A DNA stretch of 64,000 bases from CAVQZC01 sp963718315 (GCA_963718315.1 CAVQZC010000012.1:186001-250000), one strand, 5' to 3'. Counted from the stretch's first letter, positions 8,433 through 17,556 are shown. Notes: a model not told the origin generated them from the letters alone. Program-made: numbers and translations.

Positions 8433-9067
8433 GCCGCAACCCGCCCCGCGCGGACCGGCACCTGCCGCGTTGCCACCCCGGAGAACCACTCCGGCTCGTG
8501 GGTCGCCACCAGCACGGTGCGGCCCTCCTCGGCGAGCACCTCGCGGAGCAGCGACCGCCCGTCCTCGTCGAGCGCGGCCGTCGGCTCGTCGAGCAGCAGC
8601 AGCGAGGGGTCGTGGAGCAGTGCGCGCCCGATCGCCAGCCGCTGCCGCAGGCCGCGGGACAGCTCGGCCGCCCGCTCGTTGCCCCGCCGCGCCAGCCCGA
8701 CCCGTTCCCGGAGGGTTGCAACGCGCTCGCCGGCGACCCCGTGCAGCGCGGCGTACAGCTCCAGGTTCTCGGTGACGGTCAGCTCCGGATAGACCAGCGG
8801 CTCGTGGGCGAGAAAGCCGATCCTGCCCCGTACCTTGCGGGCCTGGCCCGGCAGCGAGCATCCCTCCACGACCGCCTCGCCCTCGGTCGGCCGCAGCACC
8901 GTCGCCAGCACCCGCAGGAGCGTGGTCTTGCCGGCCCCGTTCGGGCCGACCAGCAGCACGATCTCGCCGCGGGCGACCTCCAGGTCGAGCCCGCTCAGCG
9001 CGTCGCGATCGCCGAACCGCCGCACCAGGCCGCTGCACGCGACCGGCAACGGTTCACAGAATGACAT
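8429..9067 (-). CDS. ccmA: heme exporter ATP-binding protein CcmA
   Basis: A 212-residue ABC ATPase of CcmA length. Walker A is GPNGAGKTT (residues 41-49), the signature is the variant LSRGLRQR in place of LSGGQ.QR, as is common in CcmA, and Walker B is LLLLDEPTAALD. It powers the CcmBCD membrane complex. The ATG lies inside the end of ubiA (14-base overlap), and the stop overlaps ccmB. Confidence 0.93.
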   Translation of the reverse strand: MSFCEPLPVACSGLVRRFGDRDALSGLDLEVARGEIVLLVGPNGAGKTTLLRVLATVLRPTEGEAVVEGCSLPGQARKVRGRIGFLAHEPLVYPELTVTENLELYAALHGVAGERVATLRERVGLARRGNERAAELSRGLRQRLAIGRALLHDPSLLLLDEPTAALDEDGRSLLREVLAEEGRTVLVATHEPEWFSGVATRQVPVRAGRVAA

Positions 9068-9914
9068 CGGCCACGACGCCGGCCAGGAACACGACCGAGA
9101 TGACGCCGTTCAGCGTGAAGAACGCGGTGTTCAGGCGGCTGAGATCGTCCGGATGGATGATGGCGTTCTCGTAGCCGAGCAGGGCGGCCACCACAGCCAG
9201 GTCAAGGAAGTAAACCGGCCCCAGATCGAGGGAGATCCCCGCCCAGGCAAGCAACGCGACCGCCGCCAGATGCGCGATCCGGGTGACCGTCAGCGCACGC
9301 GCGATCCCGAACCTCGACGGGATCGACTGCAGCCCCTGGGCCCGGTCGATCTCGATGTCCATGGTTCCGTAGAGAACGTCGAACCCGCCCACCCACAGGG
9401 CGACGGCGACCGAGATCAACACCGGGGCCAGCGCCATCGGGCTGCCCGCGGCCAGCCATGCCGCAAGCGGCGAGAGGCCGATCGAGGCGCCCAGGACGAA
9501 GTGGCACATCCAGGTGAACCGCTTCGTGTACGGGTAGAGGACGAACGCCGCCACCGGAATCGGCCACAGCCAGCGGACGATCGGGTCGAGCTGCCAGACC
9601 GCGACCAGGAACACGATCAGCGCGAGCACGGCGAACAGCGCCACCTGCCCCGGGCTGAGCAGCCCCTGGGGGAGCTCACGGCCGGCGGTACGCGGGTTAC
9701 GGGCGTCGATCTCGTGGTCGATCAGCCGGTTGAGCGCCATCGCCAGGCTGCGGGCGCCGACCATCGCCACCGTGATCCAGAACAGCAGCGAGAAGCTGGG
9801 GGCGGCGCCGACGGCCAGGATCATGCCGACGTAGGCAAACGGCAGCGCGAAGACCGTGTGCTCGAACTTGACCAGCGACACGAAGCGGCGGGCGTAGACC
9901 GTAGTCGCGCTCAT
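9054..9914 (-). CDS. ubiA: UbiA-family prenyltransferase (menaquinone, MqnP-like)
   Basis: A 286-residue membrane prenyltransferase with about eight helices and both Asp-rich Mg-diphosphate motifs: NRLIDHEID followed by ARNPRT (residues 62-76), and GTMDIEIDR followed by GL.SIPSRFG. The second motif and the pairing with heme and cytochrome genes fit the 4-hydroxybenzoate-polyprenyltransferase-like MqnP of the futalosine menaquinone route. No other mqn genes are in view, so the exact substrate is inferred. The ATG overlaps the stop of moaB (ATGA). Confidence 0.88.
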   Translation of the reverse strand: MSATTVYARRFVSLVKFEHTVFALPFAYVGMILAVGAAPSFSLLFWITVAMVGARSLAMALNRLIDHEIDARNPRTAGRELPQGLLSPGQVALFAVLALIVFLVAVWQLDPIVRWLWPIPVAAFVLYPYTKRFTWMCHFVLGASIGLSPLAAWLAAGSPMALAPVLISVAVALWVGGFDVLYGTMDIEIDRAQGLQSIPSRFGIARALTVTRIAHLAAVALLAWAGISLDLGPVYFLDLAVVAALLGYENAIIHPDDLSRLNTAFFTLNGVISVVFLAGVVADVIL

Positions 9915-10387
9915 GGGTGTTCCGTCGGCTGTTCGAGCAGGAGCTTCACTCCATGCTGGAGGGCGCCGGCAATCGCATCGAAGCACTCCTCGCAGGCGCG
10001 CGGGCTGCCCGGCAGGTTGACGACCAGGGTGCGCCCGGCGATGCCGCTCGAGCCCCGCGACAGCAGGCCGTGCGGGGACGCCCGTCGCGAGACCTCGCGC
10101 ATCGCCTCGTCCAGGCCGGGCGTCGGGCGCTCGACCACCTCGGCCGTTGCCTCGGGAGTCACGTCGCGCGGAGCAAAGCCGGTTCCGCCCGTGGTCAGCA
10201 CGAGATCAACTGAGGTGCACAGCTCCCGCAGGGCTGCAACGATCCCCGGCCGCTCGTCGGCGACCGCCCGCCGCTCCACCACGTCGAAACCGGTGGCCAC
10301 GGCCCTGGCGGTCAGCACCTCGCCGCTGCGGTCGTCGCGGGTGCCTGCGACCACCCCGTCCGAGACGGTCAGCACCGCGGCTCTCAC
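9911..10387 (-). CDS. moaB: molybdopterin adenylyltransferase-like protein (MoaB/Mog)
   Basis: A 158-residue MoCF-fold protein. It has the LTVSDG start, the TTGGTGFAPRDVTPEA loop at residues 65-80 that binds molybdopterin, and the NLPGSP motif. It activates molybdopterin by adenylylation, upstream of MoeA (a MoeA gene is at 20838-22019). The GTG start overlaps the moaC stop (GTGA). Bacterial MoaB and Mog cannot be separated by eye. Confidence 0.93.
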   Translation of the reverse strand: MRAAVLTVSDGVVAGTRDDRSGEVLTARAVATGFDVVERRAVADERPGIVAALRELCTSVDLVLTTGGTGFAPRDVTPEATAEVVERPTPGLDEAMREVSRRASPHGLLSRGSSGIAGRTLVVNLPGSPRACEECFDAIAGALQHGVKLLLEQPTEHP

Positions 10388-10830
10388 GTCGGCCGCCTCC
10401 AGTGCCCGCTCTTGCCGCCCTCCTTCTCGAGCAGGTAGGCCTGCTCTATGGTGACGGTCGGGTCGAGGCCCTTCGTCATGTCGTAGACCGTCAGCGCGGC
10501 GGCCAGCACGGCCGTCAAAGCCTCCATCTCGACGCCGGTGCGGGCGGTCGTCTCGACTGCCGCCGTGATCTCCACGCCCGTCTCGTCGAGCTCGGGCGTC
10601 ACGTCCACCCGGCTGAGCGGCAGCGGGTGGCAGAGCGGCACGATCTCGGGTGTCCGCTTGGCCGCCATGATGCCCGCGATCCGCGCCACCGCAAGGACGT
10701 CGCCCTTGGGCAGCGTGCCCGCCGCGACCCGCTTCCGAACCTCCGCCGGTAGCGCGACGCGGCAGCGGGCCACCGCCCTGCGGTGGGTCTCCGGCTTGTC
10801 TCCCACGTCAACCATGCGGATCTCAGACAT
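10384..10830 (-). CDS. moaC: cyclic pyranopterin monophosphate synthase
   Basis: A 148-residue protein of standard MoaC length. It has the KGDVLAVARIAGIMAAKRT stretch, PLCHPLPLS, GVEMEALTAV and the C-terminal YDMTKGLD. With MoaA it converts GTP to cyclic pyranopterin monophosphate. The ATG at 10830 begins the operon that runs to 2588; a TACACT hexamer on the minus strand at 10846-10841 is a plausible -10 box placing the transcription start within a few bases of the ATG. Confidence 0.95.
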   Translation of the reverse strand: MSEIRMVDVGDKPETHRRAVARCRVALPAEVRKRVAAGTLPKGDVLAVARIAGIMAAKRTPEIVPLCHPLPLSRVDVTPELDETGVEITAAVETTARTGVEMEALTAVLAAALTVYDMTKGLDPTVTIEQAYLLEKEGGKSGHWRRPT

Positions 10831-10975
10831 CGCGGGCCACAGTGTATGGGGAGAGGGACGGTCAGGGGCTGGCTGGGCGGCCGCCACCCGGAGTCGTGCG
10901 GTGCAACCACCCGGCAATCCGCGTTCGGCACCCCCACGTATCCCGACGAACCTCGACGACGTACCAAGGAGAGAC

Positions 10976-11815
10976 ATGCAGATTCGCCACATCCTCACGG
11001 GAGCCGCGGTGGTGATGCTGGGCGCGGCTGTGCCGGCGCCGGGGACGGTCACGCCGGCGTTCGCCGCGGCGACAGCGCCACCCGGCTACCGCATCGTGTC
11101 AACCCCGGACCTGGCCGCGCCGGCCTCGATCTTCAACACCACCGGTCAGGCGAACTGTCCGACCGGCACCGTGCCCTGGGGCGGCGGAGCGTCGCTCACC
11201 AACGGCTTTGCCGTCCCCGGAACCAGCCTGAACACCTCCGAGCCCGTCGCGGGAGGCTGGCGGGCGCGCGTCAACAACGCCTCGGGCACAGCCCAGACCT
11301 TCCGCGTGGACGTCATCTGCGCGAAGAAGCCGAAGGGGTACCAGGTGGCGTTCTTCAACTCCGACAACCCTCCACACGACACCACGCCGGCCACGGTCAC
11401 CTGCCCTACCGGCACCGTCGTCCTGAGCGGGGGCGCCCTCTCGACCTCGGACACGACCGCAGCCGCCCTCGCCACCCTGGGTCCGCTCGGTCGGCACCGG
11501 TACACGGCGTTCATGGCCAATACCTCGGACGTGGATCAGCACCTGACGGTGTTCGCCGTGTGTGGCGCGAAGCCGCCGGGCTACGCGATCGTGTCGCAGT
11601 CCCTGACCGATACGGGGCCGGACGACCCGGTGCTGACGCCCGTCTGCCCCGCCGGCACGGCCGTGCTGGGCGGTGGCTTCGAGGTCGTGAATCCCGGCTT
11701 TGACGTCACGATCGCCGGGTCTCTGGACGAGTCACGCCACGGTTGGTTCGGCGAGGCCGTCAACCAGCGGCCGGGTGCGACGATGGTCAAGGCCCAGGCT
11801 ATCTGCGGAGCCTAG
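10976..11815 (+). CDS. secreted protein with three ~80-residue repeats, unknown function
   Basis: A 279-residue exported protein. The ATG at 10976 follows an AAGGAGAG ribosome site and begins a signal peptide (about residues 1-30, ending AFAAA). The mature part is three tandem modules of about 80 residues, each opening with a PPGY or PKGY turn, then C(P)xGTxxxxGGG, and closing with a VCA or ICA cysteine, so each module has a likely internal disulfide. I do not recognise the module. It stands alone between two minus-strand operons. Confidence 0.75.
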   Translation: MQIRHILTGAAVVMLGAAVPAPGTVTPAFAAATAPPGYRIVSTPDLAAPASIFNTTGQANCPTGTVPWGGGASLTNGFAVPGTSLNTSEPVAGGWRARVNNASGTAQTFRVDVICAKKPKGYQVAFFNSDNPPHDTTPATVTCPTGTVVLSGGALSTSDTTAAALATLGPLGRHRYTAFMANTSDVDQHLTVFAVCGAKPPGYAIVSQSLTDTGPDDPVLTPVCPAGTAVLGGGFEVVNPGFDVTIAGSLDESRHGWFGEAVNQRPGATMVKAQAICGA

Positions 11816-12180
11816 ATGGAGGAGAGCAGTTCCAGCCGGTTGCCGAATGGGTCGCGGACGTGCACCCGCGGCCTGGCGTTGAGGGGCTCGTCCCACTCGG
11901 CCGGATGCCCGGCTGCCTGCAGCCGCTCGACCAGCGCGCGAAGCGCACCCTCATCGAGCACGCTCAGCGCCGGGTGTGCCTTCGCCGCCGGGATGAAGTG
12001 CTGCTGGACGCCGACGTGGAGCTGCTGGGAGCCGCAGGCGAACCAGACGCCACCGCGGCCGGCCAGCGCTGCCGGCTTGGGCAGCTCCTCCATGCCGAGC
12101 AGGTCGCCGTAGAACGACCGCGCAGCCTCCTCGCACCCGGGCGGGGCCGCAACCTGGACGTGATCGATTCCGACGATCAC
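11812..12180 (-). CDS. VOC family protein (glyoxalase/dioxygenase fold)
   Basis: A 122-residue single-domain vicinal-oxygen-chelate protein. His7 in GIDHVQVA, the FYGDLLGMEEL helix and the C-terminal VRDPFGNRLEL with its glutamate are the usual metal and fold positions. Substrate is unknown. It begins with a GTG overlapping the stop of the GT20 gene (GTGA) and ends the trehalose-linked operon; a few bases of overlap with the convergent secreted-protein gene occur at its 3' end. Confidence 0.85.
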   Translation of the reverse strand: MIVGIDHVQVAAPPGCEEAARSFYGDLLGMEELPKPAALAGRGGVWFACGSQQLHVGVQQHFIPAAKAHPALSVLDEGALRALVERLQAAGHPAEWDEPLNARPRVHVRDPFGNRLELLSSI

Positions 12181-13607
12181 GCCAGGTCTGCGAGCTGTGA
12201 CTCGATCCAGCGGGAGATGTCGTGCTCGCGCACCTGTGCGCGGATCTGGTCGAGGCGGCGCTTCCGCTCCTCGGCCGGCATGGTCAGCGCCTCGTGGAGC
12301 GCGTCCGCCTGCTGCTGGATGTCGAACGGGTTGATCGAGAGCGCGAACTCGCCCAGCTCGTCGTGAGAGCCGGCGTTCTCGGACAGGATCAGCACGCCGT
12401 CGTTTCGATTCACCAGCGGCGCCTCCTTGGCCACCAGGTTCATGCCGTCGAAGATCGCGTTGACCAGCAGGGCGTCGTAGTGCTTGTAGGCCGCCACCGA
12501 CTCGGGGAAGTTGTCCGAGATCCGCAGGTCGATCGGCGTCCACATGCCGGTCATGTACCAGCGGTCGTTGACTGCCCTGGCGGCGCGCTGGATCGCGCCG
12601 ACGTACTCGGCGTACTCGGGGATGTCCGGTCGCGAGGGGTCGAGCAACGCCAACATCGTCACCCGGCCCCGCCACTCCGGGTGCTGGGACAGGAACAGGT
12701 CGAACGCACGGAACCCGCGGACGACGTTCTTGGAAGGGTCGGTACGGTCGACGCGGAGCACCATCCGCTCCGGACGCGCCGTCAGCACGGCGGCCTCCTG
12801 CGCCCGCACCGGCTCGCTCTCGGCGAGCTTGGCGAACTCGTCCGGATCGACGGAGATCGGGTAGTGACGGACAGCGATCTCCCGGCCCCGGAAGCGCACC
12901 GTGCGGGTGGCTAAGTCGACCTCGCCGTCGGTCAGCTCGCCGACGCAGTGCAGGAAGGCCCTGACGTAGCGCTCGGTGTGCAGGCCGACGATGTCGCACG
13001 CCAGCATCGATTCGTGGATCGCCGTGCGGATCTCGCTCGGCAGCACCCGCCAGTAGTCCGGCATCGGCCACGGGATGTGCGTGAAGTGCTGGATGACGGC
13101 GCCCGGCACTCGCTCGCGCACGAACTGGGGCACCATGAACAGCTGGTAGTCGTGGATCATCACCAGCGGCGCCTCGTCGCCGGCCCGCTCGAGCTCCTCG
13201 ACGGCGGCCTCGGCGAAGCCCTGGTTGACCGGGAGGTACCCGGCGTCCCAGGCCAGCCGGATGTTGCGGTCGACGTCGGGAGCCAGCGTCAGGCTCCACA
13301 GGTAGTGGTGGATGAACCACAGCGTCGGGTTCGCGAACACGTTGTAGTAGCGGTCGAACTCCTCGCGGTCGTGCTCGACCAGCCGCAGCCGGAGGTTTCC
13401 GTCGACGTACGGGCCCTCGGCGGCCACCACAGCGTCCTCGTCGGTCAGTGCGCTGGCGATCCAGCTCACCGGGCGGCTGGCGGTCAGCGCCGACAGCGCC
13501 GTGACCAGCCCGCCCCCGCCGCGGCGGGCAGTGCGCTCGCCGTCGTCACCGGCCACGAACCGGATGGGCCCGCGGTTCGACACGATCAGGAGCGGTCGCG
13601 GCGCCAT
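12177..13607 (-). CDS. otsA: GT20 glycosyltransferase, trehalose-6-phosphate synthase-like
   Basis: A 476-residue GT20 enzyme, usual role UDP- or GDP-glucose plus glucose-6-phosphate to trehalose-6-phosphate. It has LIVSNRGP, the donor loop RRGGGGLVTAL, HDYQLFMVP, HIPWP and DGMNLVAKE. The phosphate-binding segment differs from the classic R.DY.KG: here it reads RVDRTDPSKN, with the Lys moved by two residues. The typical product is therefore likely but not certain; glucosylglycerol-phosphate or pseudo-glycosyl relatives are alternatives. No otsB phosphatase is beside it. It lies 30 bases after treT in the same operon. Confidence 0.82.
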   Translation of the reverse strand: MAPRPLLIVSNRGPIRFVAGDDGERTARRGGGGLVTALSALTASRPVSWIASALTDEDAVVAAEGPYVDGNLRLRLVEHDREEFDRYYNVFANPTLWFIHHYLWSLTLAPDVDRNIRLAWDAGYLPVNQGFAEAAVEELERAGDEAPLVMIHDYQLFMVPQFVRERVPGAVIQHFTHIPWPMPDYWRVLPSEIRTAIHESMLACDIVGLHTERYVRAFLHCVGELTDGEVDLATRTVRFRGREIAVRHYPISVDPDEFAKLAESEPVRAQEAAVLTARPERMVLRVDRTDPSKNVVRGFRAFDLFLSQHPEWRGRVTMLALLDPSRPDIPEYAEYVGAIQRAARAVNDRWYMTGMWTPIDLRISDNFPESVAAYKHYDALLVNAIFDGMNLVAKEAPLVNRNDGVLILSENAGSHDELGEFALSINPFDIQQQADALHEALTMPAEERKRRLDQIRAQVREHDISRWIESQLADLA

Positions 13608-13637
13608 CCGCGGAACCCTAGTCGCTCGACCCCGGTC

Positions 13638-14909
13638 TTACGTTCCGGTGTCGAGATCGAGGTCGACCTGCTCGCCGTCCAGCAGGTGCGTCAGCGCCAG
13701 CCAGTCGCGCACCAGGCGCGGCGTCAGGAACCGGCGGCGGACGTCTTCCTTGCCCCGCCGCGCCATCGCCTTTGCCTCGACCGGATCGCTCAGGATCTGC
13801 AGCGCCCGGTCGGCACACTCGTCCGGCGAGCTGACCAGGAAGCCTGTCTGGCCGTCCTCGATCTGGGTGACGATCCCGCCGACGGCGCCGCCGATCATCG
13901 GCCGGGCCTTCCACAGCGCCTCCGACACCGTCAGGCCGAATCCCTCGCGGATCGACTTCTGGAGGCAGACGTCGGCGTGCACCTGAAACGCGTTGACCTC
14001 GACAGCACCGACGTTGTTCAGGTTGGAGAGGATGTAGATGTCGGGGTCGGAGTCGGCGTAGGAAACCGTCTGGTTGTAGAACGTCCATCCCTCGGGGTCG
14101 TCGTGGGCCATCGATCCGACCAGCGCCAGCTGGAGGCCGGGATGCGTCTCCTTGACCTTGCGGTAGGCGTCGATCACGCCCAGCGGGTCCTTCCAGGGGT
14201 CGAACCGCGAGACCTGCAGCATCATCGGCCGCGCCGGGTCAATGCCGAACTGCTCGATGATGTACGCGGCGTCCTCGGGCGCCAGTGCCATGTTCTTCGG
14301 CGCCAGCGGGTCGATCGCAGGCGGCCAGATGACCGCCTGGTGAAGCCCCGCCCCGCGCGGCACGTACTCGTGCATGTGAAAGATGGTGGCGTCGTAGGCC
14401 GAGATCGACGGCAGCAGGAAGTCGAGCACCTGGCGGTTGGGCGCCGAGAGGTCGATGTGGCACCGCCATACCCACTTCGCGTCGCCGCCGGGGAGCAGCG
14501 TCCGAAGCGCGGCCGGCTGCGGGTCGTGCACGACCACCATGTCCCACTCGTCGGCGTCCGTCAGCTCGTCGGCGTTCAGCTGGTTGTACTCCAGGAAGAT
14601 CTTTTCCTGCTCGGGAGTGAGGCCCTTCTCGTCGCCCTGCAGCGCGTTGTGAATCGTCTTGGTGACGTCGAAGAACTCGTCGCGGCCCTGGATCACGCGC
14701 CACTCGGTCTCGATGCCGATGTCGTTCAGCAGCGGTATCAGCGTGTACTGGATCTCCGCGACGCCGCCTCCGAACGCCGTCGCGGACAGGTGCAGGAACC
14801 GCCGCCCGCGCAGCGGCTCCGCCAGCTCGCGGATCTCATCGGCGAGGTGCCGGCCGACGATCGAGGCGTAGTCCGCGATCGACTTGTGACCGGTGTTCAC
14901 CCTCTGCAT
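13638..14909 (-). CDS. treT: trehalose synthase (glycosyltransferring, TreT-like GT4)
   Basis: A 423-residue GT4 enzyme closely resembling TreT/trehalose phosphorylase-type synthases, which join NDP-glucose and glucose directly. Visible marks are HLSATAFGGGVAE, WRCHIDLS, LQVSRFDPWKDP, and QKSIREGFGLTVSEALWK in the nucleotide-sugar half. The ATG at 14909 (MQRVNTGH) is chosen because the longer frame would run into the htrA gene that ends at 14932. Together with the GT20 gene it gives two possible trehalose routes behind a stress-sensing two-component system. Confidence 0.87.
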   Translation of the reverse strand: MQRVNTGHKSIADYASIVGRHLADEIRELAEPLRGRRFLHLSATAFGGGVAEIQYTLIPLLNDIGIETEWRVIQGRDEFFDVTKTIHNALQGDEKGLTPEQEKIFLEYNQLNADELTDADEWDMVVVHDPQPAALRTLLPGGDAKWVWRCHIDLSAPNRQVLDFLLPSISAYDATIFHMHEYVPRGAGLHQAVIWPPAIDPLAPKNMALAPEDAAYIIEQFGIDPARPMMLQVSRFDPWKDPLGVIDAYRKVKETHPGLQLALVGSMAHDDPEGWTFYNQTVSYADSDPDIYILSNLNNVGAVEVNAFQVHADVCLQKSIREGFGLTVSEALWKARPMIGGAVGGIVTQIEDGQTGFLVSSPDECADRALQILSDPVEAKAMARRGKEDVRRRFLTPRLVRDWLALTHLLDGEQVDLDLDTGT

Positions 14910-14931
14910 AGCGCGCCACCCTACCAGCCGC

Positions 14932-16143
14932 TTAGGAGGACGGAGCCAGAGGTCGCTCACCCAGCGTGACGGGGAGGTCGACTCGCTGGCCGCCACGCTG
15001 AATCAGCAGGTGGACGACCTTCCCCGCGCTGTAGTTGTCGATCAACTTGATGAACTGGTCGGAGTCGGCCACCGGGTGCCCGTCGACGGACACGATGATG
15101 TCGCCGTCAGGGCGCACCAGCTGGTCCTGGAACGTGCGGTCCTGCGTCCCTCCATGCACGCCGGCCTGCGCTGCCGGCCCGCCGGGCGACACCGCCTCGA
15201 CCAGGGCGCCGTGCTGCACGGCCAGGTGGAACGCGCTCGCCAGCGCCGGCGTCACGTCGCCCAGCCGGACACCGAGCCAGCCGTATGACACGTGGCCGTT
15301 GGCCAGCAGTTGCCGCATCGACCGCTTGGCGGCGTCGATCGGCACCGCGAACCCGACGCCCTCGCCGCCGCCGCTGGTCGTGTTGATCTGCGCGTTGATG
15401 CCGATCACCTGGCCGGCCGCGTTGAACAGGGGGCCGCCCGAGTTGCCGTGGTTGATGGCGGCATCGGTCTGGATCTCGCCCGGGATCGCGTAGTTCGTCA
15501 GCGAGCTGGGGATTGCCCGGTTGACCGCCGAGACAACGCCAACCGACAGCGATCCCGCCTCCAGGAAGGGACTGCCGATCGCGGCCACCGGTTCGCCCAC
15601 ATGGACGGCGTTGGAGTTCCCCAACGGCACGGGGGCCAGCTCCACCTGCGGGTTGCTCACCTGCACCAGCGCGACGTCGTCGAACAGGTCGTAGCCGATG
15701 ATCTTGGCCGGCACCTGGTTGCCGTCCTGGAAGCGCACCCAGACCTGTTCGGCTCGCTTCACGGAGTCAGGGTTGGCGACGGTGGCGGAGTTGGTGACGA
15801 CGTGGGCATTGGTCAGGATCAGCCCGCCGCCGTTGACGACGAACCCGCTGCCGCCGATCTCGCTGCCCTGCCCGAGCACCGACGAGATGGTGACGACGCC
15901 GTCGATCCGGTCGCGGTAGATCGCACTGGGGTCGAACCCGCCGGCCCCGGCGGTGACCGTCACCGGAGCGATCGTCGACGGCCTGATCACCACGCGGGTC
16001 GTCGAGTTGGAGCTGTCGAAGGCGCCGGTGCCGCTCGCGATGCCCACCACCAGAACCGTTGCTGCAAGCCCGGCTGCGAAGCCCGCGACGATCACGGTAA
16101 CGAGTGGCGGGCGCACCGTCGCAGAGTAGATGATCACCTGCAT
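14932..16143 (-). CDS. htrA: membrane-anchored HtrA/DegP-like serine protease
   Basis: A 403-residue protease-chaperone with an N-terminal membrane anchor (about residues 13-35), a trypsin-like domain and one C-terminal PDZ domain (about 285-390). The triad is His114 (TNAHVV), Asp156 (FDDVALV) and Ser235 (GNSGGP). It follows the histidine kinase gene by 15 bases. A response regulator-kinase-HtrA order matches the mycobacterial MprAB-PepD envelope-stress arrangement, so control by the adjacent pair is a reasonable inference. Confidence 0.93.
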   Translation of the reverse strand: MQVIIYSATVRPPLVTVIVAGFAAGLAATVLVVGIASGTGAFDSSNSTTRVVIRPSTIAPVTVTAGAGGFDPSAIYRDRIDGVVTISSVLGQGSEIGGSGFVVNGGGLILTNAHVVTNSATVANPDSVKRAEQVWVRFQDGNQVPAKIIGYDLFDDVALVQVSNPQVELAPVPLGNSNAVHVGEPVAAIGSPFLEAGSLSVGVVSAVNRAIPSSLTNYAIPGEIQTDAAINHGNSGGPLFNAAGQVIGINAQINTTSGGGEGVGFAVPIDAAKRSMRQLLANGHVSYGWLGVRLGDVTPALASAFHLAVQHGALVEAVSPGGPAAQAGVHGGTQDRTFQDQLVRPDGDIIVSVDGHPVADSDQFIKLIDNYSAGKVVHLLIQRGGQRVDLPVTLGERPLAPSS

Positions 16144-16158
16144 CTTGCAGGCAGGTGA

Positions 16159-17547
16159 CTACCCGGGTTCGGCAGGGAGGCTGAGCGCGAAGCGGGTCTC
16201 GCCCGCACCGCCCTGGAGCTCCAGGGAGCCGTCCATCCGCTCGGCCAACTCGCGGGCGATGGCCAGCCCCAGGCCACTGCCCGCCGCGGCCGTCGACTCG
16301 CCGCGGGCGAACCGCTCGAACAGCCGGTCGCGGGCGCCCGCCTCGATCCCCGGCCCGTCATCCGACACGCTCAGCTGGACGATGCCGTCCATGGCGTCGA
16401 CCGCGACCCGCACCTCGGTGCCTCCCGGGGTGTGGCGGATCGCGTTGTCCACCAGGGCACGCCCGATCTGCTGCACCCGCTGCTCGTCGGCGATCGCCGC
16501 GGGCAGCTCCTGCGGCGGCCTGACCAGAACCACCCTGCTGCCGCGACCGGCCGCCAGGCCGCGGAACTCGCGCACCAGGCCGCGGGCGGTAGCGGCAAGG
16601 TCGATCGACTCGTGGGTGATCTCGACCGCGCCGGCATCCAGCCGCGACAGGTCGAGCAGGTCGGTCGCCAGCTTGGTCAGCCGGCCGACCTGCTCGTGCA
16701 TCTCGCGCAGAAACTCCTCGCGGGTGGCCTGGTCGAGATCGGGGTCGTCCAGCAGCTCGAGGAAGCCGGCCAGCGAGAACAGCGGCGTCCGCAGCTCGTG
16801 GGAGGCGTTGGCGATGAAGTCCTTGCGGGCGCGGTCGACGCGCGAGAGGCGCAGGCTCATCTCGTCGAAGGCGCGGGCCAGCGCACCCAGCTCGTCGGGA
16901 GACTGGTCGCCGATCGGCTGGTCGAACTCCCCCACCGAGATCCGCGCAGCAGCCGCCTCCAGGCGCCGCAACCGCCTCGACGCGGCGTAGGCGGCTCCCC
17001 AGCCGACGGCGCAGGCAACCGCGATAGCGAGCGCCGTGGCGATCAGGATCCGGCGCTCGACCAGGTCGGCGATCGCGTTGACGTCCGACACCTGCTGGGC
17101 CATCGCGACCACGCCGCCGCGCACCGCGAAGGCGACGACAATGTCGCCGTTGCGGGCACGCCCGCGCACGATCCCGTCGGCGCCGATCGCCTCGTGGACG
17201 ACCGGCTGGACGGTGTAGAGCGGCTCCGGATCGGACTGCGCCAGCGGACGGGTGATCAGGCGGCCGTTTCGACGCGTGAACGCGACCACGTGGGCGTTCG
17301 CCACCCGCCCCGCGCGGTCGACTGCCGCCTTCGTGGCCGGCGGATTCCGGTTGTCGATCGCGTTGACGGAGCCGCGCGTTCGCTGCTGCGTGAGAGCGAC
17401 GGTTGCCAGTGAGCTGAGTCGCTGGGTGATCAGGTTGGCGCGCAGCGTCGGCACGACGTACAGGAAGACGACGCCCATCGCCGTCACGACGACGGCGGTC
17501 AGCAGCCCGATCAGCCTGACCCGGAGTGAGCTGAAGCCCCTCATCAC
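16159..17547 (-). CDS. sensor histidine kinase, envelope stress type
   Basis: About 462 residues: helix near 10-32, an extracytoplasmic sensor of about 130 residues, a second helix near 168-190, HAMP linker, HisKA with ASHELRTPL as the phosphoacceptor box, and HATPase with DNAIRHTP, DDGPGIE and GSGLGLAIA. Starts GTG (17547) or the adjoining ATG (17544). It begins 9 bases after its response regulator and precedes htrA. The sensor domain is not one I can name. Confidence 0.92.
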   Translation of the reverse strand: MMRGFSSLRVRLIGLLTAVVVTAMGVVFLYVVPTLRANLITQRLSSLATVALTQQRTRGSVNAIDNRNPPATKAAVDRAGRVANAHVVAFTRRNGRLITRPLAQSDPEPLYTVQPVVHEAIGADGIVRGRARNGDIVVAFAVRGGVVAMAQQVSDVNAIADLVERRILIATALAIAVACAVGWGAAYAASRRLRRLEAAAARISVGEFDQPIGDQSPDELGALARAFDEMSLRLSRVDRARKDFIANASHELRTPLFSLAGFLELLDDPDLDQATREEFLREMHEQVGRLTKLATDLLDLSRLDAGAVEITHESIDLAATARGLVREFRGLAAGRGSRVVLVRPPQELPAAIADEQRVQQIGRALVDNAIRHTPGGTEVRVAVDAMDGIVQLSVSDDGPGIEAGARDRLFERFARGESTAAAGSGLGLAIARELAERMDGSLELQGGAGETRFALSLPAEPG

Positions 17548-17556
17548 ACCGACGCT

